A stretch of DNA of 64,000 nt from positions 1-64,000 of the forward strand of contig JAEWAQ010000078.1 in NCBI GenBank assembly GCA_023391635.1, read 5' to 3'. Position numbers and translations under genes: made by a program. Every line of letters starts with the position of its first letter. Position 1 is the stretch's first letter. The notes under the pieces are model-generated. The model was not told the DNA's origin and did not search any database. It saw nothing but the letters and a program-made list of their open reading frames with translations. Shown in pieces: positions 17,678 through 27,019 of the stretch. The stretch is from Bacillota bacterium. Lineage in GTDB: Bacteria; Bacillota; Bacilli; Paenibacillales; Paenibacillaceae.

Positions 17678-19540
17678 TCATCCTGTCGAAAACGGATAGA
17701 GAATCGGCAATACAATCACCATCACGATGCCCATGATCAATTGCAATGGCAAACCAACCTTGACGTAATCCGCAAACGTATATCTTCCTGCCGACATGAC
17801 CAGCGCATTGGGCGGTGTTGAGAATGGAGAAGCAAAGCACATGCTGGCGCCGACAGCAACAGCGAACAGAAACGGATACGGGCTGACGTCAAGCTGGACT
17901 GCGGCGCTAAGGGCGATCGGAGCAAGCAACACCGTGCAGGCCGAATTGCTGATGAACAGTGTCAGAAGGGAGGTCGTGAAGTAAATACCTGCCAACAATG
18001 CCAGAGGGCCGATGCTCCCAAACGTTTGAACCAGCCAGCCTGCCAGCATTTCCGCCGCGCCCGTCTTCTCGATGGCGATCGACATCGGCAACATGGCGCC
18101 AATCAGCACCACACTCTCCCAGTTCACACTCTTGTAGGCATCCTCCATCCCGCGGACACAGCCAAGTGCTACCATGAGGATGGCCGCAATCATAATGGCG
18201 GCAACTGCGGGTACCCACTCGGTCACCAGCAGCAGAACCATCAACAATAACACGCCTGCCGAGATCGGCGCCTTCAAGTCCATCGTCACTTTACCCGCTT
18301 CTACTTGAGGCTGACCCGTCACGATGACATCTTGTTGATCCTCGGCAAGCATCTGGATATCGGCCCAGGAGCCTTGCACGAGCAACGCGTCGCCAAATCG
18401 CATCTTCTCATCCTTTAAATTGTGGAAGATTGTTTGATCACGCCGCTGAATCGCTAATATATTCACCCGGTATTTCTCGCGAAAGCCCGCCTCTTTGACG
18501 TATTTGCCGATCAACCGGGAATGCGGCGTCAGCATCACTTCGGCAATCCCGACGTCACGCGTGACATAATTCCCTTCTTCCGATGGTACGAGCCGCTCCG
18601 GTGCATGCGATTCCATGAACCGTAATCCGCAACTGTCGACGAACGTCTGCACATTTTCAAAGGAACCATTGACATACATGATGTCTCCAGGTTGAATGAC
18701 AGAATTCGGCCCGGCAATTTCTTGATTGATCGTTTTGAAAAACTGGTTTTTCACTGACAATTTCCGGCGAATCTCCAGCACACTCAACCCAAACCGGGAT
18801 GGAATCTCAAGCTCCAGCAACGTTCGGTTACAGAGTGGAGAAGCGTCCGTGACCTGGACACGAAACAAGTTTTGCGACAGCTGATACTTGCGAGCCAGTT
18901 CCTGCAAGGAACGACTTTCTCCCTGTGCTCCTTCTCCGCTGCGATGCCGCGGCAAAAAGCGCCGCAAAAATAAAAACGAGACGACGCCCACGGCAATACA
19001 GACAACTCCGATTGGCGTAAAAGCAAAAAAAGAAAGCTTCTTATATCCGGCAGCCGTGAGCGCATCTTGAATAATCAGATTGGGTGGCGTCCCGATTAAC
19101 GTCAGCATTCCGCCCATACTGCTGGCAAAAGCAAGCGGCATTAACAATCTTCCCGGATGGATGTGAGCGCTGGCAGCCAGACTGACCACAATCGGCAGCA
19201 GCATGGCAACCGTCCCCGTATTGCTGACGAACGCCCCAATCCCTGCTGTCACCAGCATCACCATCAACAACAGACGAGTTTCGCTTGTCCCCGCAATTTG
19301 CAGCATTTTTCGGCTGGCGATCTTCGCCAGTCCCGTCTGGAAGATCCCTTGTCCCACTACGAACAAACCAATCATCATGATGACAACTGAATTCGAAAAC
19401 CCGGACAATCCTTCGGAAGGGGTCAAAATATGACCTAACATCAAGACCAACATGGCACACAGCGCCACCAGGTCAGAACGCACCTTGCCCGAAACAAACA
19501 AGATTGACGCCACCGCCAGCACCGATAATGTAATCACCAT
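17678..19540 (-). CDS. SLC13/DASS-family anion permease with two RCK_C (TrkA-C) domains
   Basis: About 620 residues. Two hydrophobic blocks, at roughly residues 1-190 and 400-620, carry the repeated transporter motifs FVSNTGTVAMLLPIVVSLA and FISNSACTVLLAPIALSAA, which are typical of the divalent-anion:Na+ symporter group. Two cytoplasmic RCK_C/TrkA-C domains (about 210-385) sit between them, with PGDIMYVNGSFENV and FGDALLVQGSWADI. The substrate may be a dicarboxylate, sulfate or similar anion and cannot be fixed from sequence. I place the start at the ATG at 19540, with GGGGTG 9 bases upstream; an in-frame GTG at 19552 is an alternative. The downstream small membrane protein may be co-transcribed. 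Confidence 0.9.
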   Translation of the reverse strand: MVITLSVLAVASILFVSGKVRSDLVALCAMLVLMLGHILTPSEGLSGFSNSVVIMMIGLFVVGQGIFQTGLAKIASRKMLQIAGTSETRLLLMVMLVTAGIGAFVSNTGTVAMLLPIVVSLAASAHIHPGRLLMPLAFASSMGGMLTLIGTPPNLIIQDALTAAGYKKLSFFAFTPIGVVCIAVGVVSFLFLRRFLPRHRSGEGAQGESRSLQELARKYQLSQNLFRVQVTDASPLCNRTLLELEIPSRFGLSVLEIRRKLSVKNQFFKTINQEIAGPNSVIQPGDIMYVNGSFENVQTFVDSCGLRFMESHAPERLVPSEEGNYVTRDVGIAEVMLTPHSRLIGKYVKEAGFREKYRVNILAIQRRDQTIFHNLKDEKMRFGDALLVQGSWADIQMLAEDQQDVIVTGQPQVEAGKVTMDLKAPISAGVLLLMVLLLVTEWVPAVAAIMIAAILMVALGCVRGMEDAYKSVNWESVVLIGAMLPMSIAIEKTGAAEMLAGWLVQTFGSIGPLALLAGIYFTTSLLTLFISNSACTVLLAPIALSAAVQLDVSPYPFLFAVAVGASMCFASPFSTPPNALVMSAGRYTFADYVKVGLPLQLIMGIVMVIVLPILYPFSTG

Positions 19541-19609
19541 CGGCTCATTCACCCCGTTCTACACCCAATTATCCCCACTCGCCAGCTTCACTCGTTTGCT
19601 CTCCTTCGT

Positions 19610-20083
19610 TTATTTTACCTTGGTCGATTTTTTAATACGCAGATTTTTCAGCCCATTGACCACGACATTAATAATTAGCAGTACCACTCCAGCCTCAATC
19701 GCGTGATCGGCAATGTTCAGAACTCCGCCGGAGCGAATGATAAAATCGGTTACTTGCCCGAATATAAGCCGATCAATTCCATTTCCAATGGCGCCTCCAA
19801 CCAGAAATCCGAAGCTGTAATCGACAATTGCGCCTTTCATTTTCCCCGTTTTCCGATAATAAAGCACAACAATCACGAAAGCCACCGCCACGATACCAAA
19901 AAGCCTCGCATAACCTTCGAACAAGCCACCAGCCATTCCGCTGTTTTCGATATGCGTAAATTCAATGCCCCATACTGAGATGGTCTCATCAATATCTACA
20001 TAAGCACGAACCAGATACTTTGAAATTTGGTCCATGATGAATACAAGCAACGCAAGGAAATAGAATATGATAGCATCACCCAT
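19610..20083 (-). CDS. LspA-like signal peptidase II (lipoprotein signal peptidase)
   Basis: A 157-residue protein of four membrane helices with the family signatures in order: DQISKYLVR near residue 18, HIENSGMAGG near 45, GGAIGNGIDRLIFG with a catalytic aspartate near 104, and VLNIADHAIE with the second catalytic aspartate near 124. It cleaves signal peptides from lipid-modified prolipoproteins at the membrane. Length and motif order match normal LspA. It is not linked to ileS or a pseudouridine synthase gene, the usual lspA neighbourhood, so it may be a second copy. The ribosome site is weak. Confidence 0.88.
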   Translation of the reverse strand: MGDAIIFYFLALLVFIMDQISKYLVRAYVDIDETISVWGIEFTHIENSGMAGGLFEGYARLFGIVAVAFVIVVLYYRKTGKMKGAIVDYSFGFLVGGAIGNGIDRLIFGQVTDFIIRSGGVLNIADHAIEAGVVLLIINVVVNGLKNLRIKKSTKVK

Positions 20084-20276
20084 CTTTTAGGAATTTGAGG
20101 ATAGCCTTCAGCAGACGGGAAGTAAACTACCAAAACACTATTCGACAAAATCGGAATGATGTCCTTCTTCGTGGAGAGGCAAACTCGGAAGCACAAGGAT
20201 TCTGCGAGACGGTTGTCGAATTTTGAAAGATGGACACTTTCATATCTTACTCCGGAAAATATAAAAATTTATTGTT

Positions 20277-20792
20277 GTGTATCTTGTTGTCGCCTCGGAG
20301 TTGCCGGTGCTGCTGTTGACGGCGCGCAGCCAGCAGGCGGATATGTATACCGGTTTTCTGGTTGGGGCCAATGACTATGTGACCAAGCCTGCGGATGCGA
20401 TGGAACTGAAATACCGAATCCGCTCGCTCATTGCGTTGAAACGGTCGCTGTCGGAGCGGCTTCGGATGGAAGCAGCCTATCTGCAGGCACAGATCAAGAG
20501 CTTGTGCGCGCCTACTTGTACATCGAGCAGGAGCGATTCGGGGATCGGCTGACGGTCATTCAGGAGATCGAATCGGGCATCCGCCTGTCTCTCCCGCCGC
20601 TATTGATTCAGCCGCTGGCGGAGAATGCAGTACGGCACGGACTTTTGAAGAGCTCAAGAGGCGGCGCGCCCCGGAATCGGTATTGCCAATACGAACCGAC
20701 GTCTGATCCAGATGTACGGCCAGGGCCTGACTATCAGGAGTGTGCCGGGAGAGGCAACCGTCGTTGCCTTTACGATTCCACAACGGCCGTGA
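20277..20792 (+). pseudogene. Decayed REC / LytS-type kinase fragment, paralogue of the next gene
   Basis: Three pieces in shifting frames match successive parts of the C-terminus of the downstream sensor. The first is a receiver end (LPVLLLTARSQ, LVGANDYVTKP). Then comes RAYLYIEQERFGDRL and LIQPLAENAVRHG from the kinase ATP-binding region. Last is GIANTNRRLIQMYGQG to a TGA at 20790-20792. The segment that should carry the NPHF histidine is deleted between the first and second pieces, and a second deletion follows the ENAVRHG box. No start and no upstream receiver half are left. It is a remnant of a tandem duplication or of an older neighbour. Confidence 0.8.
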
Positions 20793-20843
20793 GCGGCATC
20801 GACCCGTTGCTCAGGTACTCTCATAGTGAAAGGAATTGGCTAT

Positions 20844-23800
20844 GTGAAAAACAGAAAGATTCTCACTCTCATTATGATCGCTATCACTCTCTTGACCGCG
20901 TACTTTGTCCTTCAATCATTTCGCGTATTCGACTCCAATGCATTCGCGGCGAAAAGTGGCGTTCTTTCGTTGCAGCATTGGGATCGGCAGGATAAACTTG
21001 CGCTTGACGGAGAATGGGACTACTACCCGGATGAATTAATCGTGCCAAGCCCGGATGAGAATGTCTTTGAACGTTATAAGAACAAACGCCAATCCATCCC
21101 GGTGCCTGCCGCGTGGGATCGCTATAGAGCCGAGAATGCTACTCCTTATGGGACAGGCACGTATCGCTTGCTTATTCATGTTCCGGAGGATGACCTATAT
21201 GGCGTAAAGCTGAATACGATTCGAAATGCCAGTAAAGTGTATGTAAACGGGGAGGAGCTTGGCTCAGCAGGCGTTCCCTCAAAAAGTACCGAACAATATC
21301 GCTTCGATTACAAAAAGTATGTCGTGCTGGGAAACAGTAAAAATAAGCAAATAGAGCTTGTTATCCTCGTTGCCAATTACGACTATGCGGTTGGCGGGAT
21401 TGTCAGTTCGCTCCATTTCGGTCTAGCCGATCAAATATTAGCGGAACAAGGCCGCTCAAAATTCGTTGAAGCCTTTCTCATTTCCGGCTATCTGCTGTTT
21501 GCATTTATATACTTTACGTCCTATTTGCAACATAAACAAAAATTCCGGTATGAGCTATATTTCAGTCTATTCAGTCTGGCGCAAGCTGTACACATCTCAA
21601 CGATCAATGAACGGTGGATCTACTTGCTATTTCCGAAGCTCGGCCCCTCTTCACAACTGGAAATACAAGCCGTTTCGCTTACGCTTTTCGTATTATTCTT
21701 CCTGTTGTTTGTATATCATTTCTTCAACATGTCTGCCAGCAGAAGGATCGTCACTGCTTTAAGTGCAATGCTGGCATTTCAAGCCTTGGCCGTGTTTGCG
21801 TTAAGCATGACGATCGATCTGATGGTAAAGGTTTCATTTCCGCTCATTCAACTCATTGTGTCAGGGACTACCGCTATCGGTTATGTGTATATTTTTATGA
21901 TGCTGCTAAAAGCCTACAAACAAAAAACGGATGAGTCCAACTATGTGCTGATCGTTGTTTATACTTTTGGCCTTTATGGCATTCTGCTGGCCATTGTCCT
22001 GTTATTTGAAGTGGATATCGAAATACCGTCGCTTCTTCTGTTCCTCATTATGGTGATGAGCCTGGCGCTATTATTGAGTCACCGTTCTCAGCAGGCGTAC
22101 AACAAAGTGGAGGAACTGTCTAACGAATTGCTTGAATTCGACCGAATGAAGGATGAATTTCTAGTCAAAACATCGCACGAGCTCGGCACCCCGCTCCATG
22201 GTATTATGAATCTCTCTCAGTCGCTGCTGGAAGGTGTAGAAGGACCTTTAAAAAGGAAACAGCAAGAAAGTGTTATCTTGATACACTCGGTTAGTCGAAG
22301 ATTGGCAGGCCTGGTTAAGGATCTTTCATTTATTTCAAAAATAAAGCAAGGCGAGGTGTCTTATACCTCCAAACCGATCGAAATTCGAATTGTTGAAGAA
22401 GTGCTCGCCGAGATTGCCTATGTCATGCCACCCGCTCCGCCTGTTCAATTGATCAATAAGATCCCGGCAAATTTGCCGCTTGTTTACACGGATGAGCAAA
22501 AGCTAAAGCAAGTTTTCTTCAATCTGATCTACAATGCGATTAAATTCACCAAGCAGGGAACGATCACGATCTCAGCTCGAGTCATAGAGGAACAGATGCA
22601 CATATCGGTTGAGGATACGGGCCCAGGTATAGCGGCAGAGTATCAAGACCTCATCTTTACAACTTTTTTTCAAGTGGAAAGCAGCCGGGTCAGAGAATCA
22701 GAAGGACTTGGTTTGGGATTAAGCATTACCAAGAAAATTGTGGAGGGCGCAGGCGGACGCATATGGGTAACTTCCGAAATAGGTAAAGGCTCGTGCTTCA
22801 CCTTCACACTCCCGCTGGCTACTGATGAGCAGCTATTCGGGCATAACGAAGTAAGCAATCGCGAAATGTACGAGCAAGTTGCGTCTACCCAAATGAAAAA
22901 TCGGGAGCCGAAGCAGCCGCAAGTTGTCCTGTCTACAAAAGTGAAAGGATCGAAACCGTATACGATATTGGTTGTGGATGACGAGCCTGCCAACTTGAAG
23001 GTGCTTATTACTATGCTTCGTTCGCTTCATTATAGCGTAATTGCAGTAGGCAGCGGGCAGGAAGCGCTCGACTTCATCGAAACGGAAAAGGTGGATCTAT
23101 TAATTTTAGATTTAATGATGCCCCATATGACGGGATATGAGGTCTGCAACACGATTAGACAGAAGCGAGACCTGGTAGATTTGCCAGTCATCATCTTAAC
23201 GGCAGCAGGACAACTGTCTGACTTGGTTGTATCCTTCCAATTAGGAGCCAATGATTACTTGCAAAAGCCTGTTAATTTGAAGGAATTAGAGATGCGAATC
23301 GAGTCTTTATTATTAATGAAAAAATCAGCACAGGAAGCCGTAGAGCACGAACTCAGTTACTTCTACGCTCAAATTACACCGCATTTTTTGTACAACACCA
23401 TCAACGCGATCATTGCGCTAAGTTCGTTTGACCAGGAAAAAACTCGAGCTGCATTAAGCCATCTTTCCACCTATTTCCGAGGAAAGCTGGATTACCGGAA
23501 GCAGCGCTCACTCGTCCCGTTGGAAGAAGAAGTACAATTGGTAATGGCTTACCTGGCGATTGAACAAATGCGCTTCGAAGACAGGCTTCATATCGAATAT
23601 AATATTGACGAATCCATTCGAACCTATATCCCGGCAATGACACTGCAGCCGCTAGTGGAAAATGCCGTACGACACGGGATAACAAAAAGGAAAAAAGGCG
23701 GAACGCTGCGTCTTACTATCGAGCGGGAACAGGAACAGCAGCTTATCAAAATCACGATAGAGGATAACGGCGTCGGGATTCCTCCGGAAAAGCAGCAAGA

Positions 23801-23960
23801 GCTATTGCGTGGTCGAAATGAGCGATTGGGCTTTACAAATCCATTTAGAAAGCTTTCGCTGCTAAAGGGAACTCGTTTTGAATTGAACAGTGAGGCGGGC
23901 AAAGGGACAACGATCATCATTCATATGCTTGAGATCAGAGACAACAGGCCATCGTTCTGA
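20844..23960 (+). CDS. 7TMR-DISM hybrid sensor: HisKA kinase + receiver + LytS-type kinase
   Basis: About 1038 residues. An N-terminal membrane segment is followed by an extracellular jelly-roll sensor domain (GVLSLQHWDRQDKLALDGEW onward, about 35-195) and seven membrane helices (about 205-410), the 7TMR-DISM layout. A HisKA/HATPase kinase follows, with SHELGTPLHG near 445, NAIKFTKQG near 565 and GLGLGLSITKKIV. A receiver domain spans about 705-825, with LLILDLMMPHMTG near 755. A second, LytS-type kinase ends the protein, with ITPHFLYNTINAI near 848 and LQPLVENAVRHG near 930. Two kinase modules in one chain suggest an internal phosphorelay or dual output. AAAGGA lies 9 bases before the GTG at 20844; a GTG at 20826 is an alternative. 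No partner response regulator is adjacent. Confidence 0.9.
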   Translation: MKNRKILTLIMIAITLLTAYFVLQSFRVFDSNAFAAKSGVLSLQHWDRQDKLALDGEWDYYPDELIVPSPDENVFERYKNKRQSIPVPAAWDRYRAENATPYGTGTYRLLIHVPEDDLYGVKLNTIRNASKVYVNGEELGSAGVPSKSTEQYRFDYKKYVVLGNSKNKQIELVILVANYDYAVGGIVSSLHFGLADQILAEQGRSKFVEAFLISGYLLFAFIYFTSYLQHKQKFRYELYFSLFSLAQAVHISTINERWIYLLFPKLGPSSQLEIQAVSLTLFVLFFLLFVYHFFNMSASRRIVTALSAMLAFQALAVFALSMTIDLMVKVSFPLIQLIVSGTTAIGYVYIFMMLLKAYKQKTDESNYVLIVVYTFGLYGILLAIVLLFEVDIEIPSLLLFLIMVMSLALLLSHRSQQAYNKVEELSNELLEFDRMKDEFLVKTSHELGTPLHGIMNLSQSLLEGVEGPLKRKQQESVILIHSVSRRLAGLVKDLSFISKIKQGEVSYTSKPIEIRIVEEVLAEIAYVMPPAPPVQLINKIPANLPLVYTDEQKLKQVFFNLIYNAIKFTKQGTITISARVIEEQMHISVEDTGPGIAAEYQDLIFTTFFQVESSRVRESEGLGLGLSITKKIVEGAGGRIWVTSEIGKGSCFTFTLPLATDEQLFGHNEVSNREMYEQVASTQMKNREPKQPQVVLSTKVKGSKPYTILVVDDEPANLKVLITMLRSLHYSVIAVGSGQEALDFIETEKVDLLILDLMMPHMTGYEVCNTIRQKRDLVDLPVIILTAAGQLSDLVVSFQLGANDYLQKPVNLKELEMRIESLLLMKKSAQEAVEHELSYFYAQITPHFLYNTINAIIALSSFDQEKTRAALSHLSTYFRGKLDYRKQRSLVPLEEEVQLVMAYLAIEQMRFEDRLHIEYNIDESIRTYIPAMTLQPLVENAVRHGITKRKKGGTLRLTIEREQEQQLIKITIEDNGVGIPPEKQQELLRGRNERLGFTNPFRKLSLLKGTRFELNSEAGKGTTIIIHMLEIRDNRPSF

Positions 23961-24051
23961 TTTTCGCGCAAAGCATCGCACAAATGGTCAATGCCCTGCG
24001 GTATACTTCATCCGGCGGACGGTCAGTTTTGTTGGGGCGCCTGACCATAAA

Positions 24052-24090
24052 GCAAAGCGCCTGCGGAAGCATAGACCGCAGGCGCTTTGC
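24052..24090. terminator. Strong hairpin between convergent genes
   Basis: A 15-bp perfect stem, gcaaagcgcctgcgg / ccgcaggcgctttgc, with a 9-base loop. It sits between the hybrid kinase gene (plus strand) and the TPM-domain gene (minus strand), so it probably serves both. Only short T stretches flank it. Confidence 0.7.
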
Positions 24091-24094
24091 ATGT

Positions 24095-25249
24095 TTATTT
24101 TCGTCGACCGGCCCCGCCGCCGCGCGTGGAGCCGCCTCCACCACGGGAAGAACTGCCACTGGAGCCGCCCCCGAAGCCGCCGCCGGAGCTGCCGCTGCTG
24201 CCGGAACTGCTGCCCCCGCCGAAAGGTCCGCTGGAGCGCCCGGCCCCGCCGCCACGAGTAGAACCTCCGCTGCCGGAACTGCCACTGCCGCCGAACCATC
24301 CGCCGCCGGAACTACCGCTGCTGCCGGAACTGCTTCCGCCGCCAAAAAAACCGCCGGAGCGCCCGGAGCTGCCGCCGCGAGTAGAACCTCCGCTGCCGCC
24401 GAACCATCCGCCGCCGGAATTGCTGCCGCCACTCCCCCCGTACCACCCGCCGCCGTTATTCCTGTAAGTGGGCGGCTTCTGATACGTTCGACGCGGCGGC
24501 GGCGGCGAAATAGGAGGGCCGTACAGTTCGCGGCGGAGTCTGCGGGCCTTTCTGCGATAGTATGCTTTCCTGATCGGGAAAAGCAGCACCAGAAAGATCA
24601 CAATGATCAAACAAATCAAAACGGGTATAACGCCGATTTCCGAATTATCTCCGGAAGCCTGCGTGCCCGCAGAGTTGCCCGCGCTGCCCGCACCGACGGC
24701 CGGCTCGCCCGGATTCCCGGATGCCGCCGGAGGAGCAACGCTGTCCGTCCACGCGCCGCCAAGCTGCCGCACGAACGCCGAATACACCTTGATGGCGCCG
24801 GCGCTGTAGTCCTTCGCGGCAAAATCCGTCTCCAAATCGTCATACAAAATATCGGAAATCATCCCGCTTGTCAGCGTCGATTCCAGTCCCCGGCCTTGCA
24901 CGGCCCAATAATCGTCGTCGCCGATGGACAGCACGATCAGCAAACCGTTGTCCTTCTCCGCATCGCCGACGCCCCATTGATTGAACAAATCAGCCGTATA
25001 GTCGCTCATCGAACTGTTTCCGACGAAATCAACCGTTGCGATCACGACCTGCGCGCCATTCAGAGCCTCCAGCGCCCGGCCGTTCTCGATGATCAATGCC
25101 TCGTCCTCCGGGTCGATGACGCCCGCGAAGTCGTTTACGAAGAAGGCATCCGTCGGCGCAGGCAACGCCGTTGCCGCTTCAGCCGTGCACGGCAGCCACA
25201 AGGCCAGCGCCAATAATCCCAAACACGCCTTGCGGACCCAATGCTTCAT
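24095..25249 (-). CDS. TPM-domain membrane protein with Gly/Ser-rich tail
   Basis: A 384-residue protein. A signal peptide ends near CTAEA, and a TPM (YgcG-type) domain covers about 28-165, with FVNDFAGVIDPEDEALI, NGLLIVLSIGDDDYW and VQGRGLES. A membrane helix lies near 203-228 (GVIPVLICLIIVIFLVLLF), followed by a basic stretch. From about residue 250 the protein is low-complexity Gly/Ser with repeated WFGGSGGS-like units. TPM domains occur in envelope proteins of uncertain function. AGGAGG stands 10 bases before the ATG. It is the last gene of the xpaC-telA-lemA-TPM operon. A role in envelope maintenance is likely but unproven. Confidence 0.88.
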   Translation of the reverse strand: MKHWVRKACLGLLALALWLPCTAEAATALPAPTDAFFVNDFAGVIDPEDEALIIENGRALEALNGAQVVIATVDFVGNSSMSDYTADLFNQWGVGDAEKDNGLLIVLSIGDDDYWAVQGRGLESTLTSGMISDILYDDLETDFAAKDYSAGAIKVYSAFVRQLGGAWTDSVAPPAASGNPGEPAVGAGSAGNSAGTQASGDNSEIGVIPVLICLIIVIFLVLLFPIRKAYYRRKARRLRRELYGPPISPPPPRRTYQKPPTYRNNGGGWYGGSGGSNSGGGWFGGSGGSTRGGSSGRSGGFFGGGSSSGSSGSSGGGWFGGSGSSGSGGSTRGGGAGRSSGPFGGGSSSGSSGSSGGGFGGGSSGSSSRGGGGSTRGGGAGRRK

Positions 25250-25263
25250 CGGCTCATCACCTC

Positions 25264-25815
25264 CTAAGGGGCAAATAATTCAAGCGGTTTGACCGATACG
25301 AGCTTGCCAAGCAGACTGGCGGGAAACTGCTTCAGCACATCGTTGAACCCGGATGCCTTCTCATTGTACGGATTCCGTCCGAGAATCAACCAGCGGGATT
25401 CCATGTCCGCCTTGATCGTCTGGTTATACCGCTCGTCGCGGGATTCCAGCTTCATCTGGCCAAGCGCGTAGATGAGCGCGGCGCTCTTGGAGACGAGCCG
25501 GTCCGCCGCGTCATATTTGGCCTTGGGCGATGCTGCCGTTTCCAGTCCGGACCTAGCGTCCGTCACCGCGGCCAGTCCGGCGTCGTCCGCCGCAACATAG
25601 CGGCTCGCCACAACCGTCAGGTTGCCGCTCAATTCCAGCAGCCAATCCAGATCGAACTGGACGCCCGGCTCCTCCTTGGACACCCCGTGAACGAACGCCG
25701 CCTCCGCTTCCGCACGCAAACTGCCGAGCGAAAGCGATGCGCCGAGCACCGAAGCGGCGAGGACGAGAATCAGCGTAATCGTCCACGCCACCTTGCGTTG
25801 CCTGAACAGTTGCAT
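25264..25815 (-). CDS. LemA-like membrane-anchored protein
   Basis: A 183-residue protein. One N-terminal membrane anchor (TITLILVLAASVLGASLSLG) is followed by a helical domain ending YNEKASGFNDVLKQFPASLL, the pattern of LemA proteins (YN..V..FN..L..FP). Identity to classical LemA looks low, so it may be a divergent member. It lies between telA and the TPM gene with gaps of 13-14 bases. The start at 25815 has AGGAG upstream. TPM- and LemA-type genes are often linked, which supports the call. Confidence 0.78.
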   Translation of the reverse strand: MQLFRQRKVAWTITLILVLAASVLGASLSLGSLRAEAEAAFVHGVSKEEPGVQFDLDWLLELSGNLTVVASRYVAADDAGLAAVTDARSGLETAASPKAKYDAADRLVSKSAALIYALGQMKLESRDERYNQTIKADMESRWLILGRNPYNEKASGFNDVLKQFPASLLGKLVSVKPLELFAP

Positions 25816-25828
25816 CGATCATTCGCTC

Positions 25829-26998
25829 CTATCGCTGAACGGCGCTGCGCACTTCGAGCAGTTTGTTCTTCAGCTCGTTCTCGATGCGAACAAGCTCCCC
25901 TTCCGCTTGACGACGCTTGGTGAACCCTTCGCTCTGAATCTTCAGCACTTCGTCCAGCGTTTCAATCAACTGCTGATTCGTATGCTTAAGTGTCTCCACA
26001 TCCACAATGCTGCGCTCCGCCTCACGCGCGGCATCCACCGTATTCGACTTCAGCATATCGGCATTCTTGCGAAGCAAGTCATTCGTAATGTCCGTCACGG
26101 CGCGTTGCGCTTCGATCGCCTTCTTGGAATGGGCCATGCCTAGCGCAAGCACCATCTGGTTTTTCCACAGCGGAATCGTATTGACGAGCGACGACTGAAT
26201 TTTTTCCACCATGATGCTGTCGGTATTCTGAATCAATTTGATTTGCGGGCCCATCTGCAAGCTGATCATGCGCGTCAGGCTCAAATCGTGCAGCTTCTTG
26301 TCGAACCGGTTGCACATTTCGGCGAAGGAATTGGCCGCCTGGGCATCCTCCGGCTTGCCGCTTTGGCGCGCTACCTCTTGCAATCGGGGCAGTTCCGTCT
26401 TGACCAATTCATCCAGCTTCATGCGACCGGCTAAAATATACATCGTCAGCTCTTTAAAATAAGACAAGTTCAAATCATACATCTTATCCAGCATGGTGAC
26501 GTCTTTCAACAGCGTAATTTTATGTTGTTCCAGCACATCGATAATCGAATCGACATTCCGCTCTACCGATGCAAACTTGGTTTTTAACTCCTCAATGCTG
26601 CGCCCGGCGCGGCGGAACAGTCCCAGGAAGCCTTTGGATTCTTCCGCTGCGGAGAAGCCTTTGAGCTCTACCACAAGGCCGGAAATCATCGAACCCACTT
26701 CACCCATGTCCTTCGTTCGCACATTCGTAAGCGCATTTTCAGAGAAATCCGCAATTTTCTGCTGCGCCCCATACCCATATTGCAGCACATGGGTAGCGTT
26801 GGAAACATCGATTTTTTGCGCAAAATCGCGGACCGTTGCCAGCTCCTGTTCCGAAAGCCCGCTATTCTCCGGATTCAGCAATTCGCTCGCGTCAGGCAAT
26901 TTCTCGGGAACGGTCGTATCCGGTGCGCCCGGTTCCGGCACCCCGAGTTCAAGCGTCAACTCCGGAACTTTGGGGAGGTTTCCATTCTCATTTGTCAT
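25829..26998 (-). CDS. TelA-family toxic-anion resistance protein
   Basis: A 389-residue soluble protein of the TelA (YceH/KlaA) family. An N-terminal Pro/Glu-rich stretch precedes a mostly helical body with typical segments ATHVLQYGYGAQQKIADFSE, LKDVTMLDKMYDLNLSYFKE and QIKLIQNTDSIMVEKIQSSL. Long heptad-like helices suggest an extended coiled coil. Family members are tied to tellurite resistance and envelope stress; the mechanism is not settled. AAGGAG is 10 bases before the ATG. The gene lies 21 bases downstream of xpaC, the usual partner. Confidence 0.93.
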   Translation of the reverse strand: MTNENGNLPKVPELTLELGVPEPGAPDTTVPEKLPDASELLNPENSGLSEQELATVRDFAQKIDVSNATHVLQYGYGAQQKIADFSENALTNVRTKDMGEVGSMISGLVVELKGFSAAEESKGFLGLFRRAGRSIEELKTKFASVERNVDSIIDVLEQHKITLLKDVTMLDKMYDLNLSYFKELTMYILAGRMKLDELVKTELPRLQEVARQSGKPEDAQAANSFAEMCNRFDKKLHDLSLTRMISLQMGPQIKLIQNTDSIMVEKIQSSLVNTIPLWKNQMVLALGMAHSKKAIEAQRAVTDITNDLLRKNADMLKSNTVDAAREAERSIVDVETLKHTNQQLIETLDEVLKIQSEGFTKRRQAEGELVRIENELKNKLLEVRSAVQR

Positions 26999-27019
26999 CG
27001 TAACACCGCTCCTTAAAAT

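Noticed and set aside
23984..25216. Plus-strand Ala/Arg-rich frame opposite the TPM gene
   Set aside because: Antisense of Gly/Ser-rich low-complexity DNA; no recognisable domain.
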